This document shows, piece by piece, positions 41,969 through 52,830 of a DNA stretch of 64,000 nt (position 1 is its first letter; each line of letters begins with the position of its first letter). The stretch is taken from NCBI RefSeq assembly GCF_037076565.1, contig NZ_AP029028.1, positions 4,650,001 to 4,714,000 of the forward strand. The letters are read 5' to 3'. Made by a program: the position numbers and the translations under genes. Source of the DNA: Herbaspirillum sp. DW155 (GTDB lineage Bacteria; Pseudomonadota; Gammaproteobacteria; Burkholderiales; Burkholderiaceae_D). The notes below the pieces were generated by a model. The model saw only the letters and a program-made list of their open reading frames with translations, searched no databases and was not told where the DNA came from.

Positions 41969-43075
41969 TCAATGCTCGCGCAGTGCCTCTTTCAGGGCCG
42001 TCAGGAAGATGGCGTTTTCTTCATCCGAACTGACGGTAATGCGCAAACAGTTTTGCAGCAATACGTGCATTCTACCGGCATTTTTGACAAGTACCCTGCG
42101 CGCCAGCAAGGCGGCGCAGACTTTATCGACATCCGGGACGCGAATCAAGATGAAATTGGCCGCCGAGGGGAACACCTCCACCCCCTCCAGCGCCGCCAGT
42201 TCAGTCGCCAGCAGCCCGCGCGCTTCACGCAGCTGCGCCGCCTGCGCCTCCAGCACCGGCAAGTGCTCCAGCACGAACAGCGCTGCCGCTTCGGTGAGGA
42301 CATTGACGTTGTAGGGCGGGCGCACCTTGTCCAATTCGCGCAACAGGGCCGGGGCCGCGGAAACGTAGCCCAGGCGGATGCCGGCCAGGCCAAGCTTGGA
42401 GACGGTGCGCATGACCAGCAGATTGTTGTGCTGCGGCAATGTCGGCATCAGCGTCGAGGCGGCGAAGGGCTGATAAGCCTCATCCACCACCACCAGCCCG
42501 TAGGGAGCCGCGGCCTCGATGATGCGCAGCACGTCAGCCATCGGGTAGAGCGTGCCGGTCGGATTGTTGGGATAGCCCAGCCAGGTGATGACCGGCTTGT
42601 GCTCTTCGATGGCAGCCAGCATGGCCGGCAAGTCCAGCGTGAGGTCCGCGCGCAGCGGCACGCCCACATAGTTCAGTCCGGCCATCGCTGCCGAGATGCC
42701 GTACATGACGAAGCCCGGTTCCGGCGCCAGGACCGTGCGCCCCGGAATCGCGCAAGCCACCGAAAGCATGGTGATGAGCTCATCGGAGCCATTGCCCAGC
42801 AAGACGTCGTAACCGGACGGCACGCCGAGCTGCGCGCAGATGGCCGCCTTGAGCCGGGTATAGGACGGCACCGGATAACGGTTGAGCTCCAGCGCGGCCA
42901 ATCGCTGCGCCAGTTCCTCGCGCAGCGCAAGCGGCAACACGTAGGGATTCTCCATCGCATCGAGCTTGACCAGCCCTTCGGCCGGGGGCACGTGATAGGA
43001 CTGCCAGCCGCGCACCACGGGACGGATCACATTGGCAAGCAGTTGGTCCACGGTCTCAGGCTTGGAGGGATTCAT
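41969..43075 (-). CDS. hisC: Histidinol-phosphate aminotransferase
   Basis: The 368-residue class I/II aminotransferase has [11 protein letters not shown], the PLP-binding Lys in [15 protein letters not shown], and a C-terminal RITVS segment. It converts imidazole acetol phosphate with glutamate. Its start overlaps the end of the DNA methyltransferase gene by 20 bp, unusual for a his operon. Confidence 0.94.
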   Translation of the reverse strand: MNPSKPETVDQLLANVIRPVVRGWQSYHVPPAEGLVKLDAMENPYVLPLALREELAQRLAALELNRYPVPSYTRLKAAICAQLGVPSGYDVLLGNGSDELITMLSVACAIPGRTVLAPEPGFVMYGISAAMAGLNYVGVPLRADLTLDLPAMLAAIEEHKPVITWLGYPNNPTGTLYPMADVLRIIEAAAPYGLVVVDEAYQPFAASTLMPTLPQHNNLLVMRTVSKLGLAGIRLGYVSAAPALLRELDKVRPPYNVNVLTEAAALFVLEHLPVLEAQAAQLREARGLLATELAALEGVEVFPSAANFILIRVPDVDKVCAALLARRVLVKNAGRMHVLLQNCLRITVSSDEENAIFLTALKEALREH

Positions 43076-43892
43076 CGTCTTGACTCACAGGGGCCGGCGC
43101 GTCGAGGGCATCGATGCGCCGGCGGATCAGTTCGCAATAATCGGGATTGAGTTCGAAACCGGTGAAGTGCCGCCCGCAGCGCCGCGCCGCGACGGCCGTG
43201 GTGCCGCTGCCCATGAAGGGATCGAGCACCACGCCGCCCGGCGGACAGGAAGCCTTGACCATGCGCTCCACCACTTCCAGCGGCTTTTGCGTGGGATGGT
43301 CGGCGCGCTCCTTGTGCTCGCGATGCAGGCGCGAGACGCTCCACACATCCTTCGGGTTGTAGCCCATCTCCAGCCACTTGGCGCCGACGAAGATGGAACG
43401 CGAACGCGCCTTCTTGGTCTGGGCATCGTAGGGGATGCGGATGGCATCGAGGTCGAAAAAGTAATCCCTGGCGCGCGCGAAGAAACCGATGGTGTCATGC
43501 ACCGACGAATAACGCCGGGTGCTGCCGCCCATCGACGGCACACGACGATCCCAGATGATCTCGTTGATCATGGTCATGCGCTGCTTCAACATCACGAAGA
43601 TCTCCGGCGAATTGCGCCAGGTCAGGAAGATGTAGAGACTGCCATTGGGCTTCAACTTGGGCAGCGCGGCATCGATCCATTGCTCGGTCCAGGACAGATA
43701 AGCGGCGGTATCGAGCTTGTCCGAATCGTTGCCGTAATCCTTGCCCAGCCCATACGGTGGATCGGCGATCAGCAGATCGACACTGCCATCGGGAATGCGC
43801 GCGAAACCAGCCTCGACGGCCAGCGCATCCTCGCAAAAAACGCGGTCCAGCCAGCCGGCGCCTGCAAGGGGGTCGGTGGCCGACGTCATCAT
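43056..43892 (-). CDS. Beta-class DNA methyltransferase inside the his operon
   Basis: The 278-residue protein has the catalytic DPPY at residues 44-47 and the AdoMet-binding FMGSGT at 226-231; this order of motifs marks the beta class of adenine-N6 or cytosine-N4 methyltransferases. No matching restriction gene is nearby, so it is an orphan. It lies between hisD and hisC, one base after the hisD stop, and overlaps hisC by 20 bp, so it must be transcribed with the pathway genes. Target site not deducible; adenine methylation is more likely from DPPY. Confidence 0.9.
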   Translation of the reverse strand: MMTSATDPLAGAGWLDRVFCEDALAVEAGFARIPDGSVDLLIADPPYGLGKDYGNDSDKLDTAAYLSWTEQWIDAALPKLKPNGSLYIFLTWRNSPEIFVMLKQRMTMINEIIWDRRVPSMGGSTRRYSSVHDTIGFFARARDYFFDLDAIRIPYDAQTKKARSRSIFVGAKWLEMGYNPKDVWSVSRLHREHKERADHPTQKPLEVVERMVKASCPPGGVVLDPFMGSGTTAVAARRCGRHFTGFELNPDYCELIRRRIDALDAPAPVSQDDESLQA

Positions 43893-43893
43893 G

Positions 43894-45210
43894 TCACTTC
43901 TTCAGGCGCAATTCGGCCGAGCGGGCGTGCGCCTGCAGGCCTTCGCCATACGCCAGTTCGGCGGCGATCTTGCCCAGCGTCTGCGCGCCCTCTTCCGAGA
44001 CGCGGATGATGCTCGAACGCTTCTGGAAGTCATACACGCCCAGCGGCGAAGAGAAGCGTGCAGTGCGCGAGGTCGGCAGCACGTGGTTGGGTCCGGCGCA
44101 GTAGTCGCCCAGCGATTCGGAGGAGAAGCGGCCGAGGAACATGGCGCCGGCGTGACGGATGCGGTCCGCCCACTGCTGCGGTTCCTGCGCGGAAATTTCC
44201 AGGTGTTCGGCGGCGATCATGTTGGCGATCTCGCAGGCCTCTTCCATGTCGCGCACCTTGATCAGGGCACCGCGGTCGGTCAGGGAAGTGCGGATGACGT
44301 CCTTGCGCGGCATGTCTTGCAGCAGACGATTGATCGAGGCTTCCACCTTGGCGATGTAGTCCGCATCCGGGCACAGCAGGATGGATTGCGCCAGTTCATC
44401 GTGCTCGGCTTGCGAGAACAGGTCCATGGCGATCCAGTCGGGATCGGTCGCGCCATCGCAGATCACCAGGATTTCGGAGGGACCGGCGATCATGTCGATG
44501 CCCACCACGCCGAACACGCGGCGCTTGGCGGCGGCCACATAGGCATTGCCGGGGCCGACGATCTTGTCCACCTGCGGAATGGTCGCGGTGCCATAGGCCA
44601 GGGCACCCACGGCCTGCGCACCGCCGATGGTGAAGACGCGATCCACGCCGGCGATGGCGGCTGCCGCCAGCACCAGTTCATTCTTCACGCCATCGGGCGT
44701 GGGCACGACCATGATCACTTCCTGCACGCCGGCCACCTTGGCCGGAATCGCATTCATCAGCACCGATGACGGATAAGCCGCCTTGCCGCCCGGCACGTAG
44801 ATGCCCACGCGATCCAGGGGCGTGACCTTCTGGCCCAGTTCGGTGCCATCGGCTTCACGATAGAGGAAACCATCGGAGCCGCATTCCTTCTTCTGGCGCT
44901 CATGATAGGCGCGCACGCGATCAGCGGCGGTCTGCAGCGCATGGCGGCGTGCCTCGGGCAGCCCGGCCAGCGCGGCTTGCAGGGCGTCCTGACCGATCTC
45001 GAGGCCGGCCACGGAAGCGGCATGCACGCGGTCGAAGCGCTGGGTGTATTCCAGCACCGCGGCGTCACCGCGCGCCTTCACGTCAGCCAGGATGGTGGCC
45101 GCGGCGCGGTCGATGGCTTCGTCCTCGCTGGCTTCGAAGGCCAGCACGGCCGACAGCTTGTCACGGAAGCCGGCATCGGCGGAATCGAGTTTTCGGATGG
45201 CAATGCTCAT
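43894..45210 (-). CDS. hisD: Histidinol dehydrogenase
   Basis: The 438-residue zinc enzyme does the last two oxidations. Signature parts: [24 protein letters not shown], the [16 protein letters not shown] segment and [14 protein letters not shown] with a zinc-ligand His. It follows hisG by 39 bp. Confidence 0.97.
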   Translation of the reverse strand: MSIAIRKLDSADAGFRDKLSAVLAFEASEDEAIDRAAATILADVKARGDAAVLEYTQRFDRVHAASVAGLEIGQDALQAALAGLPEARRHALQTAADRVRAYHERQKKECGSDGFLYREADGTELGQKVTPLDRVGIYVPGGKAAYPSSVLMNAIPAKVAGVQEVIMVVPTPDGVKNELVLAAAAIAGVDRVFTIGGAQAVGALAYGTATIPQVDKIVGPGNAYVAAAKRRVFGVVGIDMIAGPSEILVICDGATDPDWIAMDLFSQAEHDELAQSILLCPDADYIAKVEASINRLLQDMPRKDVIRTSLTDRGALIKVRDMEEACEIANMIAAEHLEISAQEPQQWADRIRHAGAMFLGRFSSESLGDYCAGPNHVLPTSRTARFSSPLGVYDFQKRSSIIRVSEEGAQTLGKIAAELAYGEGLQAHARSAELRLKK

Positions 45211-45249
45211 GGTCTCACCTGCTCTGCGAAGATATCTGGGGTCGTGGGA

Positions 45250-45900
45250 TTACTTGGCCTTGGACGCCTTCTCGAAGGCATCGAGAATGGGCTGCAGGCG
45301 CTCGCGCTTCAACTTCAGCGCGGCCTGGTTCACCACCAGGCGCGAGGAGATGTCGATGATGTGCTCGACTTCCACCAGCTTGTTGGCACGCAAGGTACCA
45401 CCGGTGCTGACCAGATCGACGATGGCATCCGACAGGCCCACCAGCGGGCCCAGTTCCATCGAGCCATACAGCTTGATCAGGTCCACGTGCACACCCTTGG
45501 ACGCAAAATGCTCGCGTGCGGTATTGACGTACTTGGTCACCACACGCAGGCGCGCCCCCTGGCGCACCGCATTGGCGTAGTCGAAGCCTTCCTGCACCGC
45601 CACCGACAGGCGGCACTTGGCAATGTTCAGGTCGATGGGCTGGTACAGGCCTTCGCCGCCGTGTTCCATCAACACGTCCTTGCCGGCCACGCCGAAATCG
45701 GCCGCGCCGTATTGCACGTAGGTCGGCACATCCGAGGCGCGCACGATGATCACGCGCACGTCGGGGTCATTGGTCGGCAGGATCAGCTTGCGCGAGGACT
45801 CCGGATCCTCGGTCACGGTGATGCCGGCGGCCTTGAGCAGCGGCAGGGTCTCTTCGAAAATACGGCCCTTGGAGAGCGCCAGCGTCAGTTGTTGGGTCAT
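45250..45900 (-). CDS. hisG: ATP phosphoribosyltransferase catalytic subunit, short form
   Basis: The 216-residue enzyme performs the first step. Its length marks the short form (no regulatory C-terminal domain), which needs HisZ as a partner; hisZ is not seen in the window. Motifs: [12 protein letters not shown] and [14 protein letters not shown] for phosphoribosyl binding. ATG 45900 gives [12 protein letters not shown]. It is the first gene of the operon, 31 bp after murA. Confidence 0.95.
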   Translation of the reverse strand: MTQQLTLALSKGRIFEETLPLLKAAGITVTEDPESSRKLILPTNDPDVRVIIVRASDVPTYVQYGAADFGVAGKDVLMEHGGEGLYQPIDLNIAKCRLSVAVQEGFDYANAVRQGARLRVVTKYVNTAREHFASKGVHVDLIKLYGSMELGPLVGLSDAIVDLVSTGGTLRANKLVEVEHIIDISSRLVVNQAALKLKRERLQPILDAFEKASKAK

Positions 45901-45931
45901 GATGGTGTGCTTTTTCTGGAATCCGTCTAAC

Positions 45932-47191
<1,260 letters not shown>

Positions 47192-47443
47192 TTATTTCTG
47201 GAATTCTTCGGGAGTCAGGGTCTTCATCGACAGCGCGTGGATTTCTTCGCGCATGCGGTCGCCCAGTGCGGCATAGACCAGCTGGTGCCGCTGGATCAGG
47301 CGCTTGCCGGCGAACGCCTCGGCGACGATGACGGCGGTGAAGTGCTGGCCGTCGCCCTCCACTTCGAGGTGCTGGCACTCCAGGCCGGCGGCGATGTAGC
47401 TTTTGACGAGTTCAGGTGTGGGTAGCATGTTGAGGCTCTTCAC
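47192..47443 (-). CDS. BolA family protein (IbaG-like)
   Basis: An 83-residue protein with CQHLEVEGDGQHFTAVIVAEAF and QRHQLVYAALGDRM, the BolA/IbaG pattern. Such proteins act with monothiol glutaredoxins in Fe-S handling. It lies nine bases upstream of murA, as in enterobacteria where ibaG also precedes murA. Confidence 0.9.
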   Translation of the reverse strand: MKSLNMLPTPELVKSYIAAGLECQHLEVEGDGQHFTAVIVAEAFAGKRLIQRHQLVYAALGDRMREEIHALSMKTLTPEEFQK

Positions 47444-47476
47444 GGGAATGGGGGGAGATTGCAGGTCGCAGCGTGT

Positions 47477-48241
47477 TCAATGCGAACCGGCGCGCAGCTT
47501 GTAGCCGCTCTTGAGCATGCGCACGGCCAGGGTAGACAGCGCCACGAAGAACACGGCGACGATACCGAGGCTGGTCATGGGAGGGATGTCGGACTGGCCG
47601 AAGAAGCCGTAGCGAAAGCCATCGATCATATAAAAAAACGGGTTGAAATGCGATACCGCCTGCCAGAACGGGGGCAGCGAGTGTATCGAATAGAACACGC
47701 CGGCCAGGAAAGTCAGCGGCACGATCAGGAAATTCTGGAACGCGGCCAGCTGGTCGAACTTCTCGGCCCAGATACCGGCGATCAGCCCCATCGTGCCCAG
47801 GATGCCTGCGCCCAGCAGGGCAAACACCAGGATCCACAGCGGCGCCACGAAGTCCAGGTGGCCGAACCACGCGGTCACCACGAACACGCCCGCGCCCACC
47901 ATCAGGCCGCGCACCACGGCCGCCAGCACGTAGCCGCCGAACAGTTCCCAGTGCGACAAGGGCGTCAACAGCACGAACACCAGGTTGCCGGTGATCTTGG
48001 ACTGGATCAGCGAAGACGAACTGTTGGCAAATGCATTCTGCAGCACGCTCATCATCACCAGGCCCGGCACCAGGAAGCCGGTGTAGTTCACGCCCGGATA
48101 GACCTGCACGCGATCCTGCAGCACATGGCCGAAGATCAGCAGGTACAGCAGGGCCGTGACGATGGGGGCGGTGATGGTCTGGGTGGCGACCTTCCAGAAG
48201 CGCAGGATTTCCTTGTAGAACAGGGTACGGAAGCCAATCAT
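47477..48241 (-). CDS. ABC-2 type exporter, permease subunit (YadH-like)
   Basis: The 254-residue protein has six membrane helices and the ABC-2 family pattern. It starts MIGFRTLFYKEILRFWKVATQTITAPIV and has GVFYSIHSLPPFWQ near residue 180. It overlaps the ATPase gene by four bases. The E. coli pair YadGH is the likely counterpart; substrate unknown. Confidence 0.92.
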   Translation of the reverse strand: MIGFRTLFYKEILRFWKVATQTITAPIVTALLYLLIFGHVLQDRVQVYPGVNYTGFLVPGLVMMSVLQNAFANSSSSLIQSKITGNLVFVLLTPLSHWELFGGYVLAAVVRGLMVGAGVFVVTAWFGHLDFVAPLWILVFALLGAGILGTMGLIAGIWAEKFDQLAAFQNFLIVPLTFLAGVFYSIHSLPPFWQAVSHFNPFFYMIDGFRYGFFGQSDIPPMTSLGIVAVFFVALSTLAVRMLKSGYKLRAGSH

Positions 48242-49149
48242 TTTTCATCTCCCATGATCTGGATGAAGACGTCTTCCAGGTCGGCCTGCTGCAACTGCAG
48301 ATCGTCGATCTCCGCGCCCGAGGCGCGCAGCGTGGCCAGGATGGGCTCGACTTCCTTGTAGTCCGTCACGCGCAGCGTGAATTTATTGCCCGACAACAGT
48401 TCTTCCGGATAGATGACCAGCGCCTTCAAGCCATCGGGCAGGCTGCCGCGCTTCAGGCGCAGCCGCATCTGCGAACCGGAGATGCGGCGGATCAGGCCCT
48501 CGGTCGAGTCCAACGCGACCACCTTGCCGAACTTCAGCATCGCGATACGGTTGCACAGCGCCTGGGCTTCTTCCAGGTAGTGCGTGGTCAGCACGATGGT
48601 GTGGCCTTCGCGGTTCAGGCGTCCGATGAACTGCCACAGGGTCTGGCGCAGTTCCACGTCCACCCCGGCGGTCGGTTCATCGAGCACGATCACGGGCGGC
48701 TTGTGCACCAGCGCCTGGGCCACCAGCACGCGCCGCTTCATGCCGCCGGAGAGCGCACGCATGTTGGTATCGGCCTTGTTGGTGAGGTCGAGGTTTTCCA
48801 TCACCTCGTCGATCCACTTGTCGTTGTTGGTCAGGCCGAAATAGCCGGACTGCATGCGCAAGGTCTCGCGCACGGTGAAGAAGGGATCGAAGACCAGTTC
48901 CTGCGGCACCACACCCAGGTTCATGCGGGCGCCACGATAGTCGCTCACCACGTCATGCCCATGGATGGTGACCGAGCCCGAATCGGCCCGGTTCAGCCCG
49001 GCGATGATGGAAATCAACGTGGTCTTGCCAGCGCCATTGGGGCCGAGCAGACCGAAAAATTCACCTTCTTCGATCGCCAGCGACACCCCGCCCAGCGCCT
49101 GCAGGGACTGATAGCGCTTCTTGATGTCTGTGATTTGGAGAGCGGCCAT
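48238..49149 (-). CDS. ABC-2 type exporter, ATPase subunit (YadG-like)
   Basis: The 303-residue protein has Walker A GPNGAGKTT, signature LSGGMKRRV and Walker B IVLDEPTAGVD, followed by a C-terminal regulatory part. It pairs with the permease gene downstream. It lies in the mla-bolA-murA block but is not part of the Mla complex. Confidence 0.93.
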   Translation of the reverse strand: MAALQITDIKKRYQSLQALGGVSLAIEEGEFFGLLGPNGAGKTTLISIIAGLNRADSGSVTIHGHDVVSDYRGARMNLGVVPQELVFDPFFTVRETLRMQSGYFGLTNNDKWIDEVMENLDLTNKADTNMRALSGGMKRRVLVAQALVHKPPVIVLDEPTAGVDVELRQTLWQFIGRLNREGHTIVLTTHYLEEAQALCNRIAMLKFGKVVALDSTEGLIRRISGSQMRLRLKRGSLPDGLKALVIYPEELLSGNKFTLRVTDYKEVEPILATLRASGAEIDDLQLQQADLEDVFIQIMGDEK

Positions 49150-49478
49150 TGCCTCGCCCGTTCAATACGTTACTTGCCAGAAATAAATAAGGAGGCAGGA
49201 GTTCCACCGGGGAATCCGCTGTCCGCCTCGCCCTGGCTACGTCAGGCGCTCCGCTGGGGAGGCGTGCAAGCGCAGCCATGTTGTCGTTGCGCCATGAAAA
49301 TAGCGCGGTGTTTCGGTATTGCAGACCGGTGGGATACGGCATGGGCGAAAAGGAAAAACACCGCCAACGCTGCCAGCGCGCCTGCAAAACCTTCGATTAT
49401 AGGGGAATTCGATATTCCGGGCCGCCCGGGCAGGGGCTTCCCGGCGCCCGGGAGACCGGACCAGAGGGGAGAAAGCGA
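49150..49478. other. Intergenic region between mlaB and the ABC ATPase gene
   Basis: About 330 bases with no supported gene. It should hold the promoter of the ABC-bolA-murA-his block, though I found no convincing -35/-10 pair. A TATAAT-like box lies on the minus strand at 49401-49396 without a good -35. A GC-rich REP-like element occupies 49419-49448. Confidence 0.5.
49419..49448. repeat. REP-like GC-rich palindromic element, copy A
   Basis: Contains CCGCCCGGG and CTTCCCGGCGCC; about 26 of 30 positions match copy B at 50581. Self-complementary CCCGGG parts allow a stem-loop. It is in the gap after mlaB. Confidence 0.45.
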
Positions 49479-49772
49479 TCAGTGATGTCGATCGGTAGCG
49501 GAGGTCGGCGCGGCTGCGCCTTGCAGCAAGGCGGTCACGCCATAGAGATCGGCCAGGCTTTGCAGGTTGGCCGGCAAGGTACCGAAGTCCAGCACCGCGC
49601 CACGACCGGCAGCAGCGCGCCGCCAGGCCAGGAGCGTGGCCACGGCCGAGGAATCGACCACCGCCACCTCGCTCACGTCGATGCTGGCCTGGCCGGCGGC
49701 GATGGCCGAGAGGCCCTCGCGCAGGACCGTGCTGGCATTGGTGAAAGTCAACGAGGCGCCGGGCTTGAACAT
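49479..49772 (-). CDS. mlaB: STAS domain protein MlaB
   Basis: A 97-residue STAS domain with the switch-like EVAVVDSSAVATLLAW segment. MlaB binds MlaF and is needed for activity of the MlaFEDB lipid transporter. It is the last gene of the mla operon, 55 bp after mlaC. Confidence 0.88.
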   Translation of the reverse strand: MFKPGASLTFTNASTVLREGLSAIAAGQASIDVSEVAVVDSSAVATLLAWRRAAAGRGAVLDFGTLPANLQSLADLYGVTALLQGAAAPTSATDRHH

Positions 49773-49827
49773 GATGCGCTCTTTCGGATCAGTGGTCGGT
49801 ATGGATGACGATGAAGGGCGACGGCAA

Positions 49828-50469
49828 TTACTTCTTGCCGTTGCCGCGCGCGGCCAGTTGCTGGTTCTTGTCGGCCAGGGCCTTGATCAGGCCGTCGATG
49901 CCGCCCTTGCTGATCTCGTTGGCGAAGGTGCCACGATAGGCTTCCACCAGCCATGCGCCCAATACGTTGACGTCATAGAGCTTCCAGCCGTCGGGCTTCT
50001 TTTCCAGGCGATAGCTCAGCTGGATCGGCTCGCCGCCACGTGCGGAGATCACCTGCGAGTTCACTTCCACTTCGGTATCGGTCGGGGCGGCACGCAGCGG
50101 CTTGAATTCGATCTTCTGGTCACGCACCTGCGACAGCGCGCCGGAGTAGGTGAACACCAGCAGGCTGCGGAACTGGGTGATCAGCTGCTTCTGCTGGTCC
50201 GGGGTGGCCTGGCGCCAGTAGCGGCCGGCGGCCAGCTGGGTCATGCGTTCGAAGTCGACATAGGGCAGGATCTTCTGCTCCACCAGTTCCATGATGCGGT
50301 TGTTGTTGCCGGACTGGATGTCCTTGTCGTTCTTGGCGGTATCGAGCACTTCGGAGCTGATGCGCTTGACCAGCGCATCAGGGGCTTCCTGGGCCGAGGC
50401 GGCACCCGAGAAGGCGAGCGCCGGAACGGCGAAGGCGGCGACGGCAAAAAGTTTGGTAAGCATCTTCAT
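49828..50469 (-). CDS. mlaC: Periplasmic phospholipid shuttle MlaC
   Basis: The 213-residue protein has a signal peptide ending ASA (about residue 26) and the MlaC pattern: EVLDTAKNDKDI, LPYVDFERMTQLAAGRYW, and YDVNVLGAWLVEAYRGTFANEI. It carries phospholipids between MlaA in the outer membrane and MlaD in the inner one. Confidence 0.94.
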   Translation of the reverse strand: MKMLTKLFAVAAFAVPALAFSGAASAQEAPDALVKRISSEVLDTAKNDKDIQSGNNNRIMELVEQKILPYVDFERMTQLAAGRYWRQATPDQQKQLITQFRSLLVFTYSGALSQVRDQKIEFKPLRAAPTDTEVEVNSQVISARGGEPIQLSYRLEKKPDGWKLYDVNVLGAWLVEAYRGTFANEISKGGIDGLIKALADKNQQLAARGNGKK

Positions 50470-50756
50470 AATTCAGTTTCCATTCGAGTCAGCAGAAGGG
50501 GGGCTGGGCTGCCAGGGCGCCGTCACTGGGACGGGCGCGCAGCAAAAGCAGGGAAAACGGCAGCCGGCATGTCCTTCGAAGCCCGCCCGGGAGCGGGGTT
50601 CCCGCGCCGTCACAGTTGGGCACGGATGTTACAGATCGGGCAGCGCGAGCTGCAGACTATGCGTAGAGTGGGCAGATTGGGCAGTTCAACCGTATTTCAA
50701 GGCCATGGCCCCCGGCGGGCGGCGTGGCCTGTGCCGCCTTCCATCGCATCCAGCCA
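50470..50756. other. Gap inside the mla operon, no gene seen
   Basis: A 287-bp gap between mlaA and mlaC, long for an operon. It is GC-rich and holds REP-like copy B. It may carry an extra promoter for mlaC-mlaB, but none can be read with confidence. Confidence 0.5.
50581..50608. repeat. REP-like GC-rich palindromic element, copy B
   Basis: GCCCGCCCGGG then GGTTCCCGCGCC; aligned with copy A with two small gaps. Located in the mlaC-mlaA gap, an ordinary place for REP-type elements. A third, weaker relative may be at 62704-62720. Confidence 0.45.
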
Positions 50757-51503
50757 TCAGGGCTTGATGGCTTCTTCCTTCCGTTCACGGCCACCGGCAG
50801 CGCCATTGATCTGGCTCTGGCGGCGTTGCAGGTAGGCGTCGCGCACGAAGTCATACTTGTCCAGCGCGGCGTCTTCCAGCAGGGTCGAGGCGTCCAGCAA
50901 CTGGGCGCGGCGGTCGACGATGCGTACCACCGTACCGACGTTGCGCCAGCGGGTCGGGCGCTTGTAGGTCCACAGGTCACCGTACAGGTCCACCGGCATG
51001 CCGGCGGTGTCGCGCACCGTGGAAGGACCGAAGAACGGCAGCACCACGTAAGGACCGGAACCTACACCCCAACGGCCCAGGGTCTGGCCGAAGTCGGATT
51101 TCTCGCGCGGCAGGCGGGCTTCGGTCGCCACATCCAGCACGCCACCCAGACCGAAGGTGGTGTTGATGGCCACGCGCATGAAGGTGGAGACACCCTGCTC
51201 GATCCGACCCTGCAACAGCTGGTTGATGGAGGACCAGACATCGCCGAGGTTGCCGAAGAAGTTGCCCACACCATGCTGGACCGGGGTCGGCACCACGGTG
51301 TCATAGGCTTGCGCGGCCGGCTTCAGGGCCACGCGGTCCAACGTGTCGTTGAAGCTGAACATGCTGCGGTTGAAGCCTTCCAGCGGATCGTTCGGATTGC
51401 TGTTGGTGCTGGCGCAGCCGGTCAGGGCGGCGGCCGCCAGGGCGAAGGCGCCGAGGCGTCCTGCGTAGGCGGTATTGATGGTTTTTTTATTCATTTGATT
51501 CAT
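50757..51503 (-). CDS. mlaA: Outer-membrane lipoprotein MlaA (VacJ)
   Basis: The 248-residue protein has a lipobox LTGC at about residue 30 and the MlaA core with NDPLEGFNRSMFSFND and VGNFFGNLGDVWS. It removes phospholipids from the outer leaflet of the outer membrane. In E. coli it is encoded apart from mlaFEDCB; here it is within the operon, as usual in betaproteobacteria. It overlaps mlaD by four bases. Confidence 0.95.
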   Translation of the reverse strand: MNQMNKKTINTAYAGRLGAFALAAAALTGCASTNSNPNDPLEGFNRSMFSFNDTLDRVALKPAAQAYDTVVPTPVQHGVGNFFGNLGDVWSSINQLLQGRIEQGVSTFMRVAINTTFGLGGVLDVATEARLPREKSDFGQTLGRWGVGSGPYVVLPFFGPSTVRDTAGMPVDLYGDLWTYKRPTRWRNVGTVVRIVDRRAQLLDASTLLEDAALDKYDFVRDAYLQRRQSQINGAAGGRERKEEAIKP

Positions 51504-51976
51504 TTGGAATCATCCTTTCCCTCTGCCGCTTTGCTGTACAGGAATTGGCCGATCAGGTTTTCCAGCACGATGGCGGATTGCGTCATCTTAATCGTATCGC
51601 CCGAGGCCAGGTTAGCAGTATCGCCGCCCGGCTCGATGCCGATGTATTGTTCACCCAACAGACCCGACGTCAGGATCTTGGCCGAGCTGTCCTTGGGGAA
51701 TTTGTAGCTGTCGTCCATGTTCAGCGTGACCACGGCACGGAAGGTCTGATCATCGAAGCGGATCGAATCCACCCGGCCCACCACCACGCCGGCGCTCTTG
51801 ACGGCCGCACGCGACTTCAGGCCGCCGATGTTGTCAAAATTTGCCTTCAGGGCATAGGTCTTCTGGCCGAACGACATCGAGCTCATGTTACCGACCTTGA
51901 GCGCCAGGAAAGCCAGTGCAGCCACACCGGCCAGCACGAAGATTCCGACCCAGGCATCCAGAGATTTACGTTGCAT
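51500..51976 (-). CDS. mlaD: MCE domain lipid-binding protein MlaD
   Basis: The 158-residue protein has one N-terminal membrane helix (about 8-28) and an MCE domain (GGLKSRAAVKSAGVVVGRVDS through LLGEQYIGIEPGG). Six copies form the periplasmic channel of MlaFEDB. ATG 51976 (MQRKSLDAWVG) is chosen over an open upstream frame to 52006. It follows mlaE by 74 bp. Confidence 0.94.
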   Translation of the reverse strand: MQRKSLDAWVGIFVLAGVAALAFLALKVGNMSSMSFGQKTYALKANFDNIGGLKSRAAVKSAGVVVGRVDSIRFDDQTFRAVVTLNMDDSYKFPKDSSAKILTSGLLGEQYIGIEPGGDTANLASGDTIKMTQSAIVLENLIGQFLYSKAAEGKDDSK

Positions 51977-52050
51977 ATTGAACCCTTTTTCAACCCTTTT
52001 ATTCACATCGTTGCGCCCATGCCGGGCGCTTGTCCAAGCATTGCGGCCGG

Positions 52051-52830
52051 TCAGCTGAACATCAGTGCAGTCAGCAGGAAATCCAGGCCCAGCACGGTGA
52101 GCGAGGCGATCACCACGGTCCGGGTGGTGGCGCGGGCCACGCCTTCGGGCGTCGGCTGCGCTTCATAGCCCTGGAACAGCGCCACGAAGGTCACCGCCAC
52201 GCCGAAGACGATGCTCTTGAGCACGCCATTGGCGACGTCACTCCACAGATCGACCCCGCCCTGCATCTGCGACCAGAACGCCCCTTCATCCACGCCGATC
52301 AGCAGCACGCCGACCACATAGCCGCCCAGCACACCGACGGCGCTAAAAATGGCTGCCAGCACCGGCATGGCCACCACGCCGGCCCAGAAGCGCGGCGCCA
52401 CCACGCGTTGCAGCGGGTTCACGGCCATCATTTCCATGGCCGACAGTTGCTCGCCGGCTTTCATCAGACCGATTTCGGCGGTCAGCGAGGTTCCGGCGCG
52501 CCCGGCAAAGAGCAGTGCCGTCACCACCGGCCCCAGTTCGCGCACCAGCGACAAGGCCACCAGCAGGCCCAATGCCTGTTCCGAACCGTACTTGTTCAGC
52601 GTGTAATACCCTTGCAGACCCAGCACGAAGCCAACGAACAGGCCCGACACCGTGATGATCACCAGCGAATAGTTGCCGATGAAGTGGATCTGGTCAGTGA
52701 TCAGGCGCGGCCGGCGCAGCAGGCCCAGCGAGGCCCCCAGCGTATTGACGAACATGCGCGCGGCAAAGCCCACCCCGACCACGAACTCGCGCATGCTGCG
52801 GCCCAGGCCGCTGACGAAGTTGACGATCAT
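52051..52830 (-). CDS. mlaE: Lipid ABC transporter permease MlaE
   Basis: The 259-residue MlaE family permease has five or six membrane helices, with LGPVVTALLFAGRAGTSLTAEIG, the family signature. It couples to MlaF inside the membrane and to MlaD. The start overlaps the mlaF stop by four bases. Confidence 0.95.
   Translation of the reverse strand: MIVNFVSGLGRSMREFVVGVGFAARMFVNTLGASLGLLRRPRLITDQIHFIGNYSLVIITVSGLFVGFVLGLQGYYTLNKYGSEQALGLLVALSLVRELGPVVTALLFAGRAGTSLTAEIGLMKAGEQLSAMEMMAVNPLQRVVAPRFWAGVVAMPVLAAIFSAVGVLGGYVVGVLLIGVDEGAFWSQMQGGVDLWSDVANGVLKSIVFGVAVTFVALFQGYEAQPTPEGVARATTRTVVIASLTVLGLDFLLTALMFS

Noticed and set aside
41936-43150. A 404-residue open frame opposite hisC
   Set aside because: Antisense shadow of hisC; codon bias explains the long frame.
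50470-50756. Hidden gene in the mla operon gap
   Set aside because: No frame with a start, ribosome site and normal codon use; the gap holds a palindromic element instead.
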